64,000 bases of DNA from Alphaproteobacteria bacterium (GTDB taxonomy: Bacteria > Pseudomonadota > Alphaproteobacteria > Caulobacterales > Caulobacteraceae), in NCBI GenBank assembly GCA_018821435.1, contig JAHJME010000044.1:44171-108170 (forward strand). The letters run 5' to 3'. Shown here one piece after another: positions 16,561-24,616 of this stretch (position 1 is the stretch's first letter; the number at the start of each line of letters is the position of its first letter). Made by a program: the position numbers and the translations under genes. The notes beneath the pieces are model-generated. The model was given only the letters and a program-made list of their open reading frames with translations, had not been told where the DNA came from and searched no databases.

Positions 16561-16944
16561 ATGCGACGATCTCTTCTTCCCCTCGCCGCCGTCCTGGCCC
16601 TGACCGCCGTTCTTCCCGCGAATGCGGCGGAGACGCACGGGGTGGCCGCGGCGTTCGGCAACACGGTCAAGGCGCTGTACCCGGACGGCAAGTACCAGTG
16701 GCTCTGGTTCCGGGCCGACGGAACGTGGGAAGCGTTTGGCCGTCGCGGCAAATGGTCGTCCGGCAAGTGGTCCGAGAAGGACGCCGGCAAAGTCTGCCTG
16801 AAACAGGCCAAGCCCCTGCCCATCCCATTCAACTACTGCACGGATTTCCCCACCAATGGCGGCGTCGGCGCGGTCTGGACCTCGAAGAGCATGGAAGGCG
16901 ACCCGATCAAGGTCACCGTGGTCCGCGGCATTCAGCGGCCTTAG
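16561..16944 (+). CDS. Secreted hypothetical protein, 127 aa
   Basis: A signal peptide (MRRSLLPLAAVLALTAVLPANAAE) precedes a ~105-aa mature domain rich in aromatic residues (KYQWLWFRADGTWEAFGRRGKWSSGKW) with two cysteines (VCLKQ and NYCTD) that could form one disulfide. The start at MRRSLL is chosen because the signal peptide begins there; the frame stays open 22 codons upstream. No function is recognised. Its stop codon overlaps that of the convergent beta-lactamase gene. Confidence 0.7.
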   Translation: MRRSLLPLAAVLALTAVLPANAAETHGVAAAFGNTVKALYPDGKYQWLWFRADGTWEAFGRRGKWSSGKWSEKDAGKVCLKQAKPLPIPFNYCTDFPTNGGVGAVWTSKSMEGDPIKVTVVRGIQRP

Positions 16945-18059
16945 TCGGCGGCCTGGAAGGCGTCGTCGCGGATCCATTGCTCGGCGACCGCGGCCGTCAC
17001 CGACTGCATGAACGCCAGCCGCGCGGGCACGGCCTGGCGGGTCCGCCGCATCATGACTGCCACCGCATAGGTGCGGCCGTCGGGCGCGGTCAGCAGGCCG
17101 ACGTCGTTGATCCCCACCGAGGCGCCGCGGAAATCCTGGCCGGTGCCGGTCTTGTGGGCGATCGACCAGCCGGCCGGCAGGCCACCCTTCAACCGCTTCG
17201 GCCCCGTGCGCGCCTGGGCCATCAGGCCGACCAGGCGCGCGGTCGAGGCCGGCGACAGCAATTCCCCGCGCGAGAGCATGGCCAGCGCCGTGGTGATCCC
17301 GGCCGGCGAGGCGCCGTCCAGCGGGTCGGCGAGATAGGCGTCCAGGGCGGCTTGCCGCGCGTCCATCGGCAAGGCCTCGCGCGCGGCCTGGAAGTTCCAG
17401 CCGATCCCATAGGTGGGCTGCCAGGTGAGGCCGGCCGTCAGCGCCTGCAGGTCGCGCTCATAGGCGCCAACCTTGACCCCCGTCAGGCCCATCTCGGTCA
17501 GCGTATCGGCCACGCCGTCAGGGCCGCCCAGCTCGCGCATCAGCCGGTCGTTGGCGGCGTTGTCGCTTTCCACAAGGGCGCGGCGCAGCAGGTCGGAGAT
17601 CGGGGTGGAATAGCCTGCGGCGCCGATCTTGTAGGCCACAGGCTGGAAGAACACCGAGCGGTCGCCGTCGGTGAGGGTGACCGTGGCCTCGGGGTCCAGG
17701 CGGCCGTCGTCGGCCGCGCGCATCACCGCGATGGCGACCCACAGCTTGGAGACGCTCTGCTGGGGATAGGGCCGGTCCTGGTCGACGCCGGCGGTCCAGC
17801 CCGTGGCGACATCGGTCACCGCGATGCCGACCTCCTCGCCATAGGCCGCCGCCAGTTCGTCCAGGCGGGCTTGCAGAGCGGCGGGCGCGGGCGGGGCCTG
17901 CTTGCGGAGGATCTCGAAGCGCGTGGCCGTCAGCGGCCCGGAGGCGAGCTTCGCGGCGCGGTCGGCCGAGACCAGTCCGCCGGCCAGGGACGCGGCCAGC
18001 ACGAGGACGCCCAGGGCGACGCCCCGGCGGCCTCGGACATATCGGAACCACGGCGCCAT
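16941..18059 (-). CDS. Class A serine beta-lactamase family protein
   Basis: 372 aa, longer than the usual ~290 because of an N-terminal membrane-targeting segment (GVALGVLVLAASLAGGLVS) and a linker. Active-site landmarks are all present: SVSK (nucleophile Ser and Lys), SDNAAN, a candidate omega-loop glutamate in AYERDLQ, and HKTGTG. It should hydrolyse beta-lactams in the periplasm. The omega-loop ExxxN motif reads ERDLQ, with Gln where Asn is usual, so the spectrum is uncertain. No AmpR-type regulator is adjacent; this looks like a core chromosomal gene. Confidence 0.88.
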   Translation of the reverse strand: MAPWFRYVRGRRGVALGVLVLAASLAGGLVSADRAAKLASGPLTATRFEILRKQAPPAPAALQARLDELAAAYGEEVGIAVTDVATGWTAGVDQDRPYPQQSVSKLWVAIAVMRAADDGRLDPEATVTLTDGDRSVFFQPVAYKIGAAGYSTPISDLLRRALVESDNAANDRLMRELGGPDGVADTLTEMGLTGVKVGAYERDLQALTAGLTWQPTYGIGWNFQAAREALPMDARQAALDAYLADPLDGASPAGITTALAMLSRGELLSPASTARLVGLMAQARTGPKRLKGGLPAGWSIAHKTGTGQDFRGASVGINDVGLLTAPDGRTYAVAVMMRRTRQAVPARLAFMQSVTAAVAEQWIRDDAFQAAD

Positions 18060-18081
18060 TCGGACGGAACGCTCCAGCTAC

Positions 18082-19032
18082 TCAATCGTGCGCGTGACCG
18101 TGATGATGGTCGTGCGCCTCGCCGCCCCCGCGGACCTCGACGGTCACATGGGACAGGCCCGCCAGTCCAGCCAGCCGGGCGCGGTAGGTCGCCACAGGCT
18201 TGGGATGGGTCGCGGCGATGACCGCGATCACGGCATGGTGCCCGGGACCCAGGCGCCAGAGGTGAAGATCGATGACCCGCTCCCCCTCGTCCGACAGCCG
18301 CCGACGCACCTCGGCGGTCAGCTCCGGCGAGGGATTGATGTCCACCAGCGCCGCGCCGGCCTTTTTCATCAGGCCCCAGGCGAAGTGGGCCACGAGGACG
18401 GCCGCCAACAGACCCGCGAGGGGATCGGCGAAGGTGAGGCCCATCTGGCCCGCGAAGATCGCGCCCAGGGCCAGGACACCCACCGCCGCATCGGCCGTCA
18501 GGTGCAGATGCGCCGCGGAAAGGTTTAGGTCGCCCTGCGCATCGTAGCGTTCCGCCGTGACGCCGCTGGGCTTCAGCAGCCAGACGCAGATGACGGTCAC
18601 CACGAGGCCGCCGGCCGCGATCGGCAGGGCGTCCTGATAATGGACCGCCTCGGGGTGCAGCAGCCGCGCGATGCTCTCCCCGCCGATCAGGACGGCGGTC
18701 ACGGCTAGGACCACGGCGTTCGCGAAGCCCGCCAGATAGCCGATCTTGCCGGTGCCGAAGCTGAACGCCGGATTGTCGGCGTGCCGCCGCGCCAAGCCAT
18801 AGGCGGCGGCGGCCACCAGCAGGGCGATCACATGGGCGCCCATGTGCAGGCCGCTGGCCACCAGCGCCATGGACCGCGTGGTGGCCCCGCCGATCACCAG
18901 GGCCACCAGCGTCGCCGCGCAGATGGCCGTCACGATCCAGGTTCGGCGCTCGTTCCGGCGATGGTCCGCCCCCAGATAGGTGCGGTCCTCACGGAAGGCG
19001 TCCAGCGGCTCGGGGCGGTCGGCGGTGGTCAT
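18082..19032 (-). CDS. dmeF: Cation diffusion facilitator, DmeF-type Co/Ni/Zn exporter
   Basis: 316-aa inner-membrane metal exporter of the CDF family. SMALVASGLHMGAHVIALLVAA and SFGTGKIGYLAGFANAVVLAVTA are the DmeF-type signatures, LSAAHLHLTADA gives the second metal-site helix, and the C-terminal cytoplasmic domain ends in a His-rich tail (AHDHHHGHAHD). There is no ribosome-binding site: an inverted repeat resembling a Zur operator begins two bases upstream of the start codon, so the message may be leaderless and repressed by zinc-bound regulator. It is divergent from the CobW GTPase gene. Confidence 0.9.
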   Translation of the reverse strand: MTTADRPEPLDAFREDRTYLGADHRRNERRTWIVTAICAATLVALVIGGATTRSMALVASGLHMGAHVIALLVAAAAYGLARRHADNPAFSFGTGKIGYLAGFANAVVLAVTAVLIGGESIARLLHPEAVHYQDALPIAAGGLVVTVICVWLLKPSGVTAERYDAQGDLNLSAAHLHLTADAAVGVLALGAIFAGQMGLTFADPLAGLLAAVLVAHFAWGLMKKAGAALVDINPSPELTAEVRRRLSDEGERVIDLHLWRLGPGHHAVIAVIAATHPKPVATYRARLAGLAGLSHVTVEVRGGGEAHDHHHGHAHD

Positions 19033-19033
19033 G

Positions 19034-19048
19034 TGTTACTTTATAACA
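19034..19048. promoter_or_regulatory. Zur-like operator between dmeF and the CobW GTPase gene
   Basis: TGTTACTTTATAACA is an inverted repeat (TGTTA, five bases, TAACA) close to the alphaproteobacterial Zur consensus TGTTATANTATAACA. On the minus strand it reads TGTTATAAAGTAACA, with one half perfect. It abuts the dmeF start and lies 62 bases before the CobW start, so one bound repressor could cover both promoters. The CobW family is a known Zur target. Confidence 0.6.
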
Positions 19049-19109
19049 TCTCGTTGGAATAACACTAGCCCAGCAAACGCCACTTCATAAGTGAGATCGC
19101 TCCGCTTAC

Positions 19110-20228
19110 ATGACGGCCATGAGCGAGACCCTGATCACCAAGACGCCCGTGACCGTCCTGACCGGCTACCTCGGCGCCGGCAAGACCACGCTGCTGAACC
19201 GCATCCTCTCCGAGAACCACGGCAAGAAGTACGCCGTGATCGTCAACGAGTTCGGCGAGGTCGGCATCGACAACGACCTGATCGTCGGGGCCGACGAAGA
19301 GGTCTTCGAGATGAACAACGGCTGTGTCTGCTGCACGGTGCGCGGCGACCTGATCCGGGTGCTGGCCGGCCTGATGAAGCGCAAGGGCGGCTTCGACGGG
19401 ATCATCGTCGAGACTACGGGCCTGGCCGACCCCGCGCCGGTGGCGCAGACGTTCTTCGTGGACGACGACGTGCGCGCGCGCACCGAGCTGGACAGCGTCA
19501 CCACGGTCGTGGACGCCAAGCACCTGCCGCTGCGTCTGAAGGACAGCCGCGAGGCGGCCGAGCAGATCGCGTTCGCCGACCAGATCATCCTGAACAAGAC
19601 CGACCTGGTGACGGCGGCGGAGTTGGCCGAGGTGGAGCGCGCGATCCGCACGCTCAACCCGATGGCGCCGATCATCCGCGCCCAGCGCTCGAACGTGCCG
19701 CTGGACCAGATCCTGGGCCGCCACGCCTTCGACCTGGCGCGGGTGACCGAGTTGCAGCCCAACTTCCTGAACCCCGCCCATGGCGAGGCGGGCCATGTGC
19801 ATGACGAGCACTGCGATCACGACCACCACGGTCATGACCACGATCATCATGAGCACGTGCACGACGAGCACTGCGGCCATGGCCACGATCACGACCATGG
19901 GGATCACGCCCACATCCACGACCACGTGGCCGAGAGCGGCATCTCCTCGATCTCGCTGACGGCGCAGACGCCGATCGACGGGAACAAGGTCACCGCCTGG
20001 CTGAACAACGTGCTGCAGACCCAGGGCGTCGACATCCTGCGCGCCAAGGGCATCCTGGACGTGAAGGGCGAGGAACGACGCCTGGTGTTCCAGGCCGTCC
20101 ACATGATCCTGGAAGGCGAGTTCCAGCAGCCGTGGAAAGCGGGCGACAATCGCTATTCGCGCCTGGTCTTCATCGGCCGCAACCTGGACGAAGCGGGCCT
20201 GCGGGCCGGCTTCGAGAGCTGCTTCTAG
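19110..20228 (+). CDS. CobW/COG0523 GTPase, predicted zinc metallochaperone
   Basis: 372 aa. G-protein motifs in order: Walker A GYLGAGKTT near residue 19, the metal-binding CVCC (GCVCCTVRGD) near 72, ETTGLADPAP, and NKTD near 163. A His-rich loop of about 50 residues (HVHDEHCDHDHHGHDHDHHE) precedes the C-terminal CobW domain. Such proteins move zinc to client enzymes during zinc shortage. Two ATGs nine bases apart are possible starts and neither has a good ribosome site. The Zur-like box upstream and the neighbouring exporter support a zinc role. Confidence 0.92.
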   Translation: MTAMSETLITKTPVTVLTGYLGAGKTTLLNRILSENHGKKYAVIVNEFGEVGIDNDLIVGADEEVFEMNNGCVCCTVRGDLIRVLAGLMKRKGGFDGIIVETTGLADPAPVAQTFFVDDDVRARTELDSVTTVVDAKHLPLRLKDSREAAEQIAFADQIILNKTDLVTAAELAEVERAIRTLNPMAPIIRAQRSNVPLDQILGRHAFDLARVTELQPNFLNPAHGEAGHVHDEHCDHDHHGHDHDHHEHVHDEHCGHGHDHDHGDHAHIHDHVAESGISSISLTAQTPIDGNKVTAWLNNVLQTQGVDILRAKGILDVKGEERRLVFQAVHMILEGEFQQPWKAGDNRYSRLVFIGRNLDEAGLRAGFESCF

Positions 20229-20413
20229 GCCGCGAGGGGGGTCCGCTTCACGAGCTGCTTAAGGCGGAGCGAGGCCACGACCTCGGGTCTTAGGGAGCCG
20301 CACCAGTCGACGATCCGGCCGCCGCGCCATTCGAGGACCAGTTGGCGGCCCTCCAGCCGGTAACGGCCGCGGTGCGTCGTCGACCCCACCGAAACTTCAA
20401 CCATCTGCCACAT
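20225..20413 (-). CDS. Small hypothetical protein, 62 aa
   Basis: A compact 62-aa frame with a soluble beta-rich character (HRGRYRLEGRQLVLEWRGGR) and a C-terminal LRLKQLVKR. No function is recognised. It ends by overlapping the CobW stop on the other strand. The ribosome-binding site is weak, so it could be a chance frame, but the composition looks protein-like rather than a GC shadow. Confidence 0.55.
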   Translation of the reverse strand: MWQMVEVSVGSTTHRGRYRLEGRQLVLEWRGGRIVDWCGSLRPEVVASLRLKQLVKRTPLAA

Positions 20414-20520
20414 CGTATCTGCGCCTTTGCGCTGTCCAAGAGGTCGTTCTGACCCCGCCGATGGGCAGATGGTTAAGCCGGCAGGGTTGCCCGGCGATTA
20501 ATGATGAACCCGATAGGCGA

Positions 20521-20940
20521 TCAGAATTCCTCGCCGACCAGGCCGACCTTGGCGAAGCCGTTGGCGCGCAGCCGGTTCATGACGCCCATCAACGCCCCGT
20601 AGCGGACGCCCTCGTCGGCCCGCAGGTAGATCCGCTGCTCGGTTGGATTCGCGCCGGCGCCGGCGGCGACCCGGGCGGGGAGATCCTCGAGACTGACGGG
20701 CTTTTCGCCGACATAGACGCGGCCGGCCAGGGTCAGGGTGACGATCACCGGCGCCTGGGCGGTCATGGCCGCCGCCTGAGCCTGCGGCAGGTCGACCTTC
20801 ACCGAGACGGTCGAGACCGGCAACGCCACCATAAAGATGATCAGCAGCACCAGCATCACGTCCACGAACGGCGTGACGTTGATGTCGGCGTTCTGCTGGA
20901 TGGTCCAGGCGCTGGATTGGCTGGAGATCGATGCGGCCAT
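20521..20940 (-). CDS. exbD: ExbD/TolR-family biopolymer transport protein
   Basis: 139 aa: a short cytoplasmic N-terminus, one TM helix carrying the family aspartate (NVTPFVDVMLVLLIIFMVALP), and a periplasmic domain ending GLVGEEF. With ExbB and TonB it would use proton motive force to energise the TonB receptors. The start is fixed by an AGGAGG site at the right distance. It lies 133 bases beyond the end of a second exbD on the same strand, separated from it by a terminator; no exbB or tonB is visible in the window. A perfect palindrome lies just upstream. Confidence 0.93.
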   Translation of the reverse strand: MAASISSQSSAWTIQQNADINVTPFVDVMLVLLIIFMVALPVSTVSVKVDLPQAQAAAMTAQAPVIVTLTLAGRVYVGEKPVSLEDLPARVAAGAGANPTEQRIYLRADEGVRYGALMGVMNRLRANGFAKVGLVGEEF

Positions 20941-20965
20941 ATGTGCCTCCTGCGATGAGTGACAC

Positions 20966-20981
20966 ATGTAATATATTACAT
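20966..20981. promoter_or_regulatory. Perfect 16-base palindrome before exbD, candidate operator
   Basis: ATGTAATATATTACAT is a perfect inverted repeat 26-41 bases upstream of the exbD start, where it would overlap the promoter. Its half-site TGTAATA resembles but does not match the Zur half-site TGTTATA, and the symmetry is even-numbered. The AT-rich island is conspicuous in this GC-rich region. The regulator is unknown. Confidence 0.5.
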
Positions 20982-21013
20982 ACGTAACTTATTGCAAGCG
21001 GTCGCCGACAGGC

Positions 21014-21049
21014 AAAGAAAAAGCCCGCCCGGGTTTCCCCGGACGGGCC
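21014..21049 (-). terminator. Rho-independent terminator after the second exbD
   Basis: On the minus strand GGCCCGTCCGGGG, AAA and CCCGGGCGGGC form a strong hairpin followed by TTTTTCTTT. It ends the transcript of the exbD at 21074-21520 and separates it from the downstream exbD, which must therefore have its own promoter. Confidence 0.88.
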
Positions 21050-21073
21050 ATTCCTGAAGCTGTTTCGAAGGGC

Positions 21074-21520
21074 CTAGAGCTCTTCGTTGATCAGGGCGAC
21101 CTGATAGAAGCCATTGCCCTGCAGGTCGTTCATGACGCCCATGAACTCGCCGTACAGCACGTCCCGGTCGGCGCGGATGTACACGCGCTGTTCGGTCGGC
21201 GGGATGGTCGGGTCGTCCACCTGCAGCTGAGCCGACAGGTCGCGGGCCAAGCCTTCCAGGGTGGAGGGCCGTTCGCCGATGAAGATCCGCTGGCCGCGCT
21301 GGATGTTGATCAGCGTGGGTTCCTTCACGATCGTCCCGGGCGGCGGCGGAATGGCCGGCGGCAGGTCGAGCTTGATCGAAACGGTCGCAGCCGGGATCGA
21401 CACCATGAAGATGATCAGGAGAACGAGCATGACGTCCACGAAGGGCGTCACGTTCATGTCCGAGTTCTGACCGAGGTCGAACTTGGAGCCGCCCCCCTCG
21501 CCGCCAACCTTACCGCCCAT
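21074..21520 (-). CDS. exbD: ExbD/TolR-family biopolymer transport protein (second copy)
   Basis: 148 aa: a Gly-rich N-terminus (MGGKVGGEGGGSKFDLGQ), the TM helix with its conserved Asp (NVTPFVDVMLVLLIIFMVSIP), and a periplasmic domain with a Pro-rich segment (LPPAIPPPPGTI). It is the paralogue of the downstream exbD; they share the start of the TM helix and the end of the domain. AAGGAA precedes the chosen ATG; the 41 codons of open frame upstream lack support. It ends in its own terminator, so the two copies are separately controlled. Confidence 0.93.
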   Translation of the reverse strand: MGGKVGGEGGGSKFDLGQNSDMNVTPFVDVMLVLLIIFMVSIPAATVSIKLDLPPAIPPPPGTIVKEPTLINIQRGQRIFIGERPSTLEGLARDLSAQLQVDDPTIPPTEQRVYIRADRDVLYGEFMGVMNDLQGNGFYQVALINEEL

Positions 21521-21681
21521 GCTTGCGTATTCCTTGCGTTGAGCGCGCCAAACCCGCGCCCGTCGAGCGACCATTGGCAAGCCGGTAAGGGGTTGTAAAG
21601 CCGAAAGCGCCCGAACCGTGTTCGCGTTTTGAAAACGCCCCATGCTTGCCCCGACCAGTCGCGGCGCCTAGGAACCCCGGC

Positions 21682-22653
21682 ATGACTTTCACCTTCGACG
21701 CCTATGTGACCGCCGCGCTCTTCGACCGGGCCGGCCACGCTTGTTTCGCCCTTGGCGACGGGACCGTGCGCTTTGAGGGCGGCGAGACGATCCAGGCTCA
21801 CGACGGCGCGACCCTGTCGGCTTGCCTTCCGCCCAAGGGCGAGGGGATCCTGACGGGCGGCGACGACGGGCGGGTGGTGCTCTCGACGCCCGCCGGCGCC
21901 CAGGAAATCGCCAGCCTGCCCGGAAAATGGATCGACTCGGTGGCCGCCTCCGCCGAGTCGGGGCTGATCGCCTTCACCGCCGGCCGCGAACTGCATGTGC
22001 GCGATCTGGCCGACCCCGCCTTTTCCCGCGTCTTCGCCCATGAGAAGTCGGCCTCGGACATCGCCTTCGATCCCAAGGGCCGGCGCATCGCCGTGGCCAC
22101 CTATGGCGGCGTCTGGCTCTGGTACGCGCGCATCGCCGACCAGAAGCCGGTGGTGTTGAAATGGGCTGGCAGCCACGTGACCCTCGCCTGGAGCCCGGAC
22201 GGCAAGTTCCTGGTCAGCGCCATGCAGGAGAACCAGCTCCACGGCTGGCGGGTGGCCGACGAGAAGAACATGCGGATGGGCGGCTATCCGTCGAAGGTGC
22301 GCAGCCTGGCGTTCATGGCCAAGGGCGCCCTGCTGGCCACCTCGGGCGCGAACGGCGCGGTCTGCTGGCCCTTCGCGGGCGCTACGGGGCCGATGGGCAA
22401 GCAGGCTGCCGAGATCGGATATGACGATTCCGCGATCGCGACCCGCGTCGCCACGGCGCCGGACAAGACCTGGCTGGTCGCCGGCCTGGACGACGGCCGC
22501 GTCTGGGCCGCCAACACGACCGGCGAGAAACTGGTCCCGATCAAGGCCGACAAGGGCGTCGCGATCTCGGCCCTGGCCCTCAGCCCTGACGCCAGGCGCG
22601 CCGCGTGGGGCGACGAGGAGGGGAACGCCGGCGTGGCGGAGATCGAGGACTAG
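21682..22653 (+). CDS. WD40-repeat beta-propeller protein
   Basis: 323 aa made of degenerate WD-type repeats of about 40 residues: recognisable units include GGDDGRVVLSTPAG, AVATYGGVWLWYAR, LAWSPDGKFLVSAMQENQLHGW and LLATSGANGAVCWPF. No signal peptide, so a cytoplasmic interaction scaffold is likely. The function is unknown. AGGA lies before the ATG. It is convergent with alanine dehydrogenase across a palindromic repeat element. Confidence 0.85.
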   Translation: MTFTFDAYVTAALFDRAGHACFALGDGTVRFEGGETIQAHDGATLSACLPPKGEGILTGGDDGRVVLSTPAGAQEIASLPGKWIDSVAASAESGLIAFTAGRELHVRDLADPAFSRVFAHEKSASDIAFDPKGRRIAVATYGGVWLWYARIADQKPVVLKWAGSHVTLAWSPDGKFLVSAMQENQLHGWRVADEKNMRMGGYPSKVRSLAFMAKGALLATSGANGAVCWPFAGATGPMGKQAAEIGYDDSAIATRVATAPDKTWLVAGLDDGRVWAANTTGEKLVPIKADKGVAISALALSPDARRAAWGDEEGNAGVAEIED

Positions 22654-22659
22654 AATTTT

Positions 22660-22814
22660 CCTTCTCCCCTTGCGGGAGAAGGTGGCCCGCGCAGCGGGTC
22701 GGATGAGGGTCGCGCTGCCCCCGCCAAGAACGAAGAAGGGTCGCAACGGTTGGTTCCGTGCGACCCCTCATCCGTCAGCCTGCGGCTGCCACCTTCTCCC
22801 GCAAGGGGAGAAGG
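22660..22814. repeat. Long imperfect palindromic repeat between convergent genes (REP/MITE-like)
   Basis: The left edge CCTTCTCCCCTTGCGGGAG continues into AAGGTGG and a GGATGAGGG block; the right edge is the reverse complement, ending CTTCTCCCGCAAGGGGAGA then AGG. Each arm is itself a hairpin (CTTCTCCC with GGGAGAAG). The 155-base unit fills the gap between the WD40 and ald stops and could act as a bidirectional terminator. It is of the type dispersed in many copies in proteobacterial genomes. Confidence 0.8.
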
Positions 22815-22823
22815 GCGGCTCAA

Positions 22824-23936
22824 TTACGCCCACGCTCCGTAGGGATCCTTGAAGGGCTTGCCGAGGGCTTCGGCGACGGCGGGGTGGGTGATCTCGCCGG
22901 CCAGCACGTTCAGGCCCTTGGCCAGGTGCTTGTTGATCTTCAACGCATCCAGGCCCTTGTCGGCCAGTTGCAGGCCGAATGGCAGGGTCGCGTGGACCAG
23001 CGCCTCCGAGGACGTGCGCGGCGCGGCGCCCGGCATGTTGGCCACGCAGTAATGCACCACGCCGTCTACGATGTAGGTCGGTTCCTTGTGGGTGGTCGGC
23101 CGGCTGGTCTCGAAACAGCCGCCCTGATCGATGGAAACATCCACCAGCACCGAGCCCGGCTTCATTTTGGCCAGGTGGGCCTTCTTCACCAGGGTGGGGG
23201 CCGAAGCGCCGGCGGTCAGCACCGCGCCGATCACCACGTCGGCCTTCAGCACCTCCTCGTCCACCGCGTCCTGGGTGGAGTAGCGGGTCAGGACCCGGCC
23301 CTGGAACATGTTGTCCAGCTCGCGCATGCGCGGGATCGAGCGTTCGACCACCACCACCTCGGCGCCCAGGCCGGCGGCCATGCGCGCGGCGTTCATGCCG
23401 ACGACACCGCCGCCCAGCACCAGCACCCGCGCCGGCGGCACGCCCGGCACCCCGCCGATCAGCAGACCCATGCCGCCGTTGTGCTTCAGCAGGGTCTCTC
23501 CCGCAGAGAACACGGCGATCCGGCCGGCCACCTCGGACATAGGCGCCAGCAGCGGCAGCCCGCCCTGGGGATCGGTCACGGTCTCATAGGCGATGGCGGC
23601 GCAGCCCGACTGGAGCAGGCCGTTGGCCTGGTCCGGGTCTGGCGCGAGGTGCAGGTAGGTGAAGAGGATGTGGTCCTTGGTGAGGCGCGCCCATTCGACG
23701 GCCTGCGGCTCCTTCACCTTCACGATCAGGTGGGCGTCGGCGAAGACCGCGTCGGCGTCCGGCGCGATCCGGGCGCCCGCCCGCTCGTAGAGGCCGTCGG
23801 CGTAGCCCGCGCCGACCCCGGCCCCGGCTTCGACGATCACTTGGTGACCATGGGAGACGTACTCGCGCACGGCGGTCGGCGTCAGCCCGACCCGATATTC
23901 GTCCGGCTTGATCTCGCGAGGCACACCAACGCGCAT
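22824..23936 (-). CDS. ald: Alanine dehydrogenase
   Basis: 370 aa, the usual length. It catalyses the reversible NAD-dependent oxidative deamination of L-alanine to pyruvate. MRVGVPREIKPDEYRVGLTP at the start carries the substrate-binding Arg, KVKEPQ the lysine, FTYLHLAPD the histidine, and VLVLGGGVVGMNAARMAAGLG the NAD-binding Rossmann loop; DVSIDQGGC and NMPGAAPRTSS are also typical. GGGAGA precedes the ATG. No Lrp-type regulator (often divergent from ald) is adjacent. Confidence 0.96.
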   Translation of the reverse strand: MRVGVPREIKPDEYRVGLTPTAVREYVSHGHQVIVEAGAGVGAGYADGLYERAGARIAPDADAVFADAHLIVKVKEPQAVEWARLTKDHILFTYLHLAPDPDQANGLLQSGCAAIAYETVTDPQGGLPLLAPMSEVAGRIAVFSAGETLLKHNGGMGLLIGGVPGVPPARVLVLGGGVVGMNAARMAAGLGAEVVVVERSIPRMRELDNMFQGRVLTRYSTQDAVDEEVLKADVVIGAVLTAGASAPTLVKKAHLAKMKPGSVLVDVSIDQGGCFETSRPTTHKEPTYIVDGVVHYCVANMPGAAPRTSSEALVHATLPFGLQLADKGLDALKINKHLAKGLNVLAGEITHPAVAEALGKPFKDPYGAWA

Positions 23937-23991
23937 GACGCTATCTCCCAGGGTCGTTTCTTCTATCCATTCGGCATCTGGGGAAACAACG

Positions 23992-24158
23992 TTGCAGCGT
24001 CAAGGGCCGATCTGGCTTCAGCGCGGGGGCGCGGTGTTGGTCTGCGGCCTGCTGCTGATCTTCGGCTGACCATGCAGATCGTCCCGCCGCCTCCGCCGGT
24101 CGCGTAGCAGGTGCTGCGCGAGGCGGAGGACGACGATAGGGACGCCGAAAAGCGCTAG
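23992..24158 (+). pseudogene. Possible remnant of a small membrane protein gene
   Basis: From a TTG at 23992 the frame reads 25 codons ending in a hydrophobic helix (AVLVCGLLLIFG) and a TGA at 24066. Shifted by two, ATG at 24072 reads MQIVPPPPPVA, an amber stop, then in the same frame QVLREAEDDDRDAEKR to a TAG at 24156. Joined together the pieces would make a plausible single-pass protein with a Pro-rich linker and charged tail. This suggests a gene broken by a frameshift and a stop, or two chance fragments. Confidence 0.3.
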
Positions 24159-24580
24159 TGCGCCGCGGGCGTGCTCTCTGAAATCTCTTCCAGGGTCTGG
24201 CCGACCTTCTTGGCGCCGTAGTCGATGGCGATGTCGCCCAGGGAGATGATCCCGGCCAGCTTGCCCTGGTCGTTCAGCACCGCCAGGCGGCGGATCTGTT
24301 TCGAGCCCATCTTGGCGGCGGCGTCGGCGACGTTGTCGTCTTCGCGGCAGGTTTCGACCTCGTCGGTCATCACCTTTGCGACCGGGGTGTCCAGGCCCAG
24401 GCCCTCGGCGACCACGCGGATGACGATGTCGCGGTCGGTGATCATGCCCACGACCTTGCCGTCGTCGACGACCGGCACGACGCCGCTCTCGACCTGGACC
24501 ATGGTGCGGGCCACTTCGGCGATCGTGGAACGGGGGGTGGCGGTGGCCACCTGGGCGGTCATGACTTCACTGACATTCAT
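24155..24580 (-). CDS. CBS-domain pair protein
   Basis: 141-aa cytoplasmic protein composed almost entirely of two CBS domains: VSEVMTAQVATATPRSTIAEVA with VVGMITDRDIVIRV, then VMTDEVETCREDD with LAGIISLGDIAID. Such stand-alone pairs bind adenosyl ligands (AMP, ATP, SAM) and often respond to stress or energy state. The start MNVSEV is fixed by GAAGGAG eight bases upstream. A GGAAC-N16-GGTT element matching the EcfG pattern lies 37-61 bases upstream, so SigT control is possible. Confidence 0.9.
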   Translation of the reverse strand: MNVSEVMTAQVATATPRSTIAEVARTMVQVESGVVPVVDDGKVVGMITDRDIVIRVVAEGLGLDTPVAKVMTDEVETCREDDNVADAAAKMGSKQIRRLAVLNDQGKLAGIISLGDIAIDYGAKKVGQTLEEISESTPAAH

Positions 24581-24616
24581 TGGGCGAGCTCCTTCGGGGG
24601 TTCGTCGGCTGACAAG

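Noticed and set aside
18067..18091. GGAAC-N16-CGTG resembling a SigT promoter on the plus strand
   Set aside because: The -10 does not match GTT and no plus-strand gene follows.
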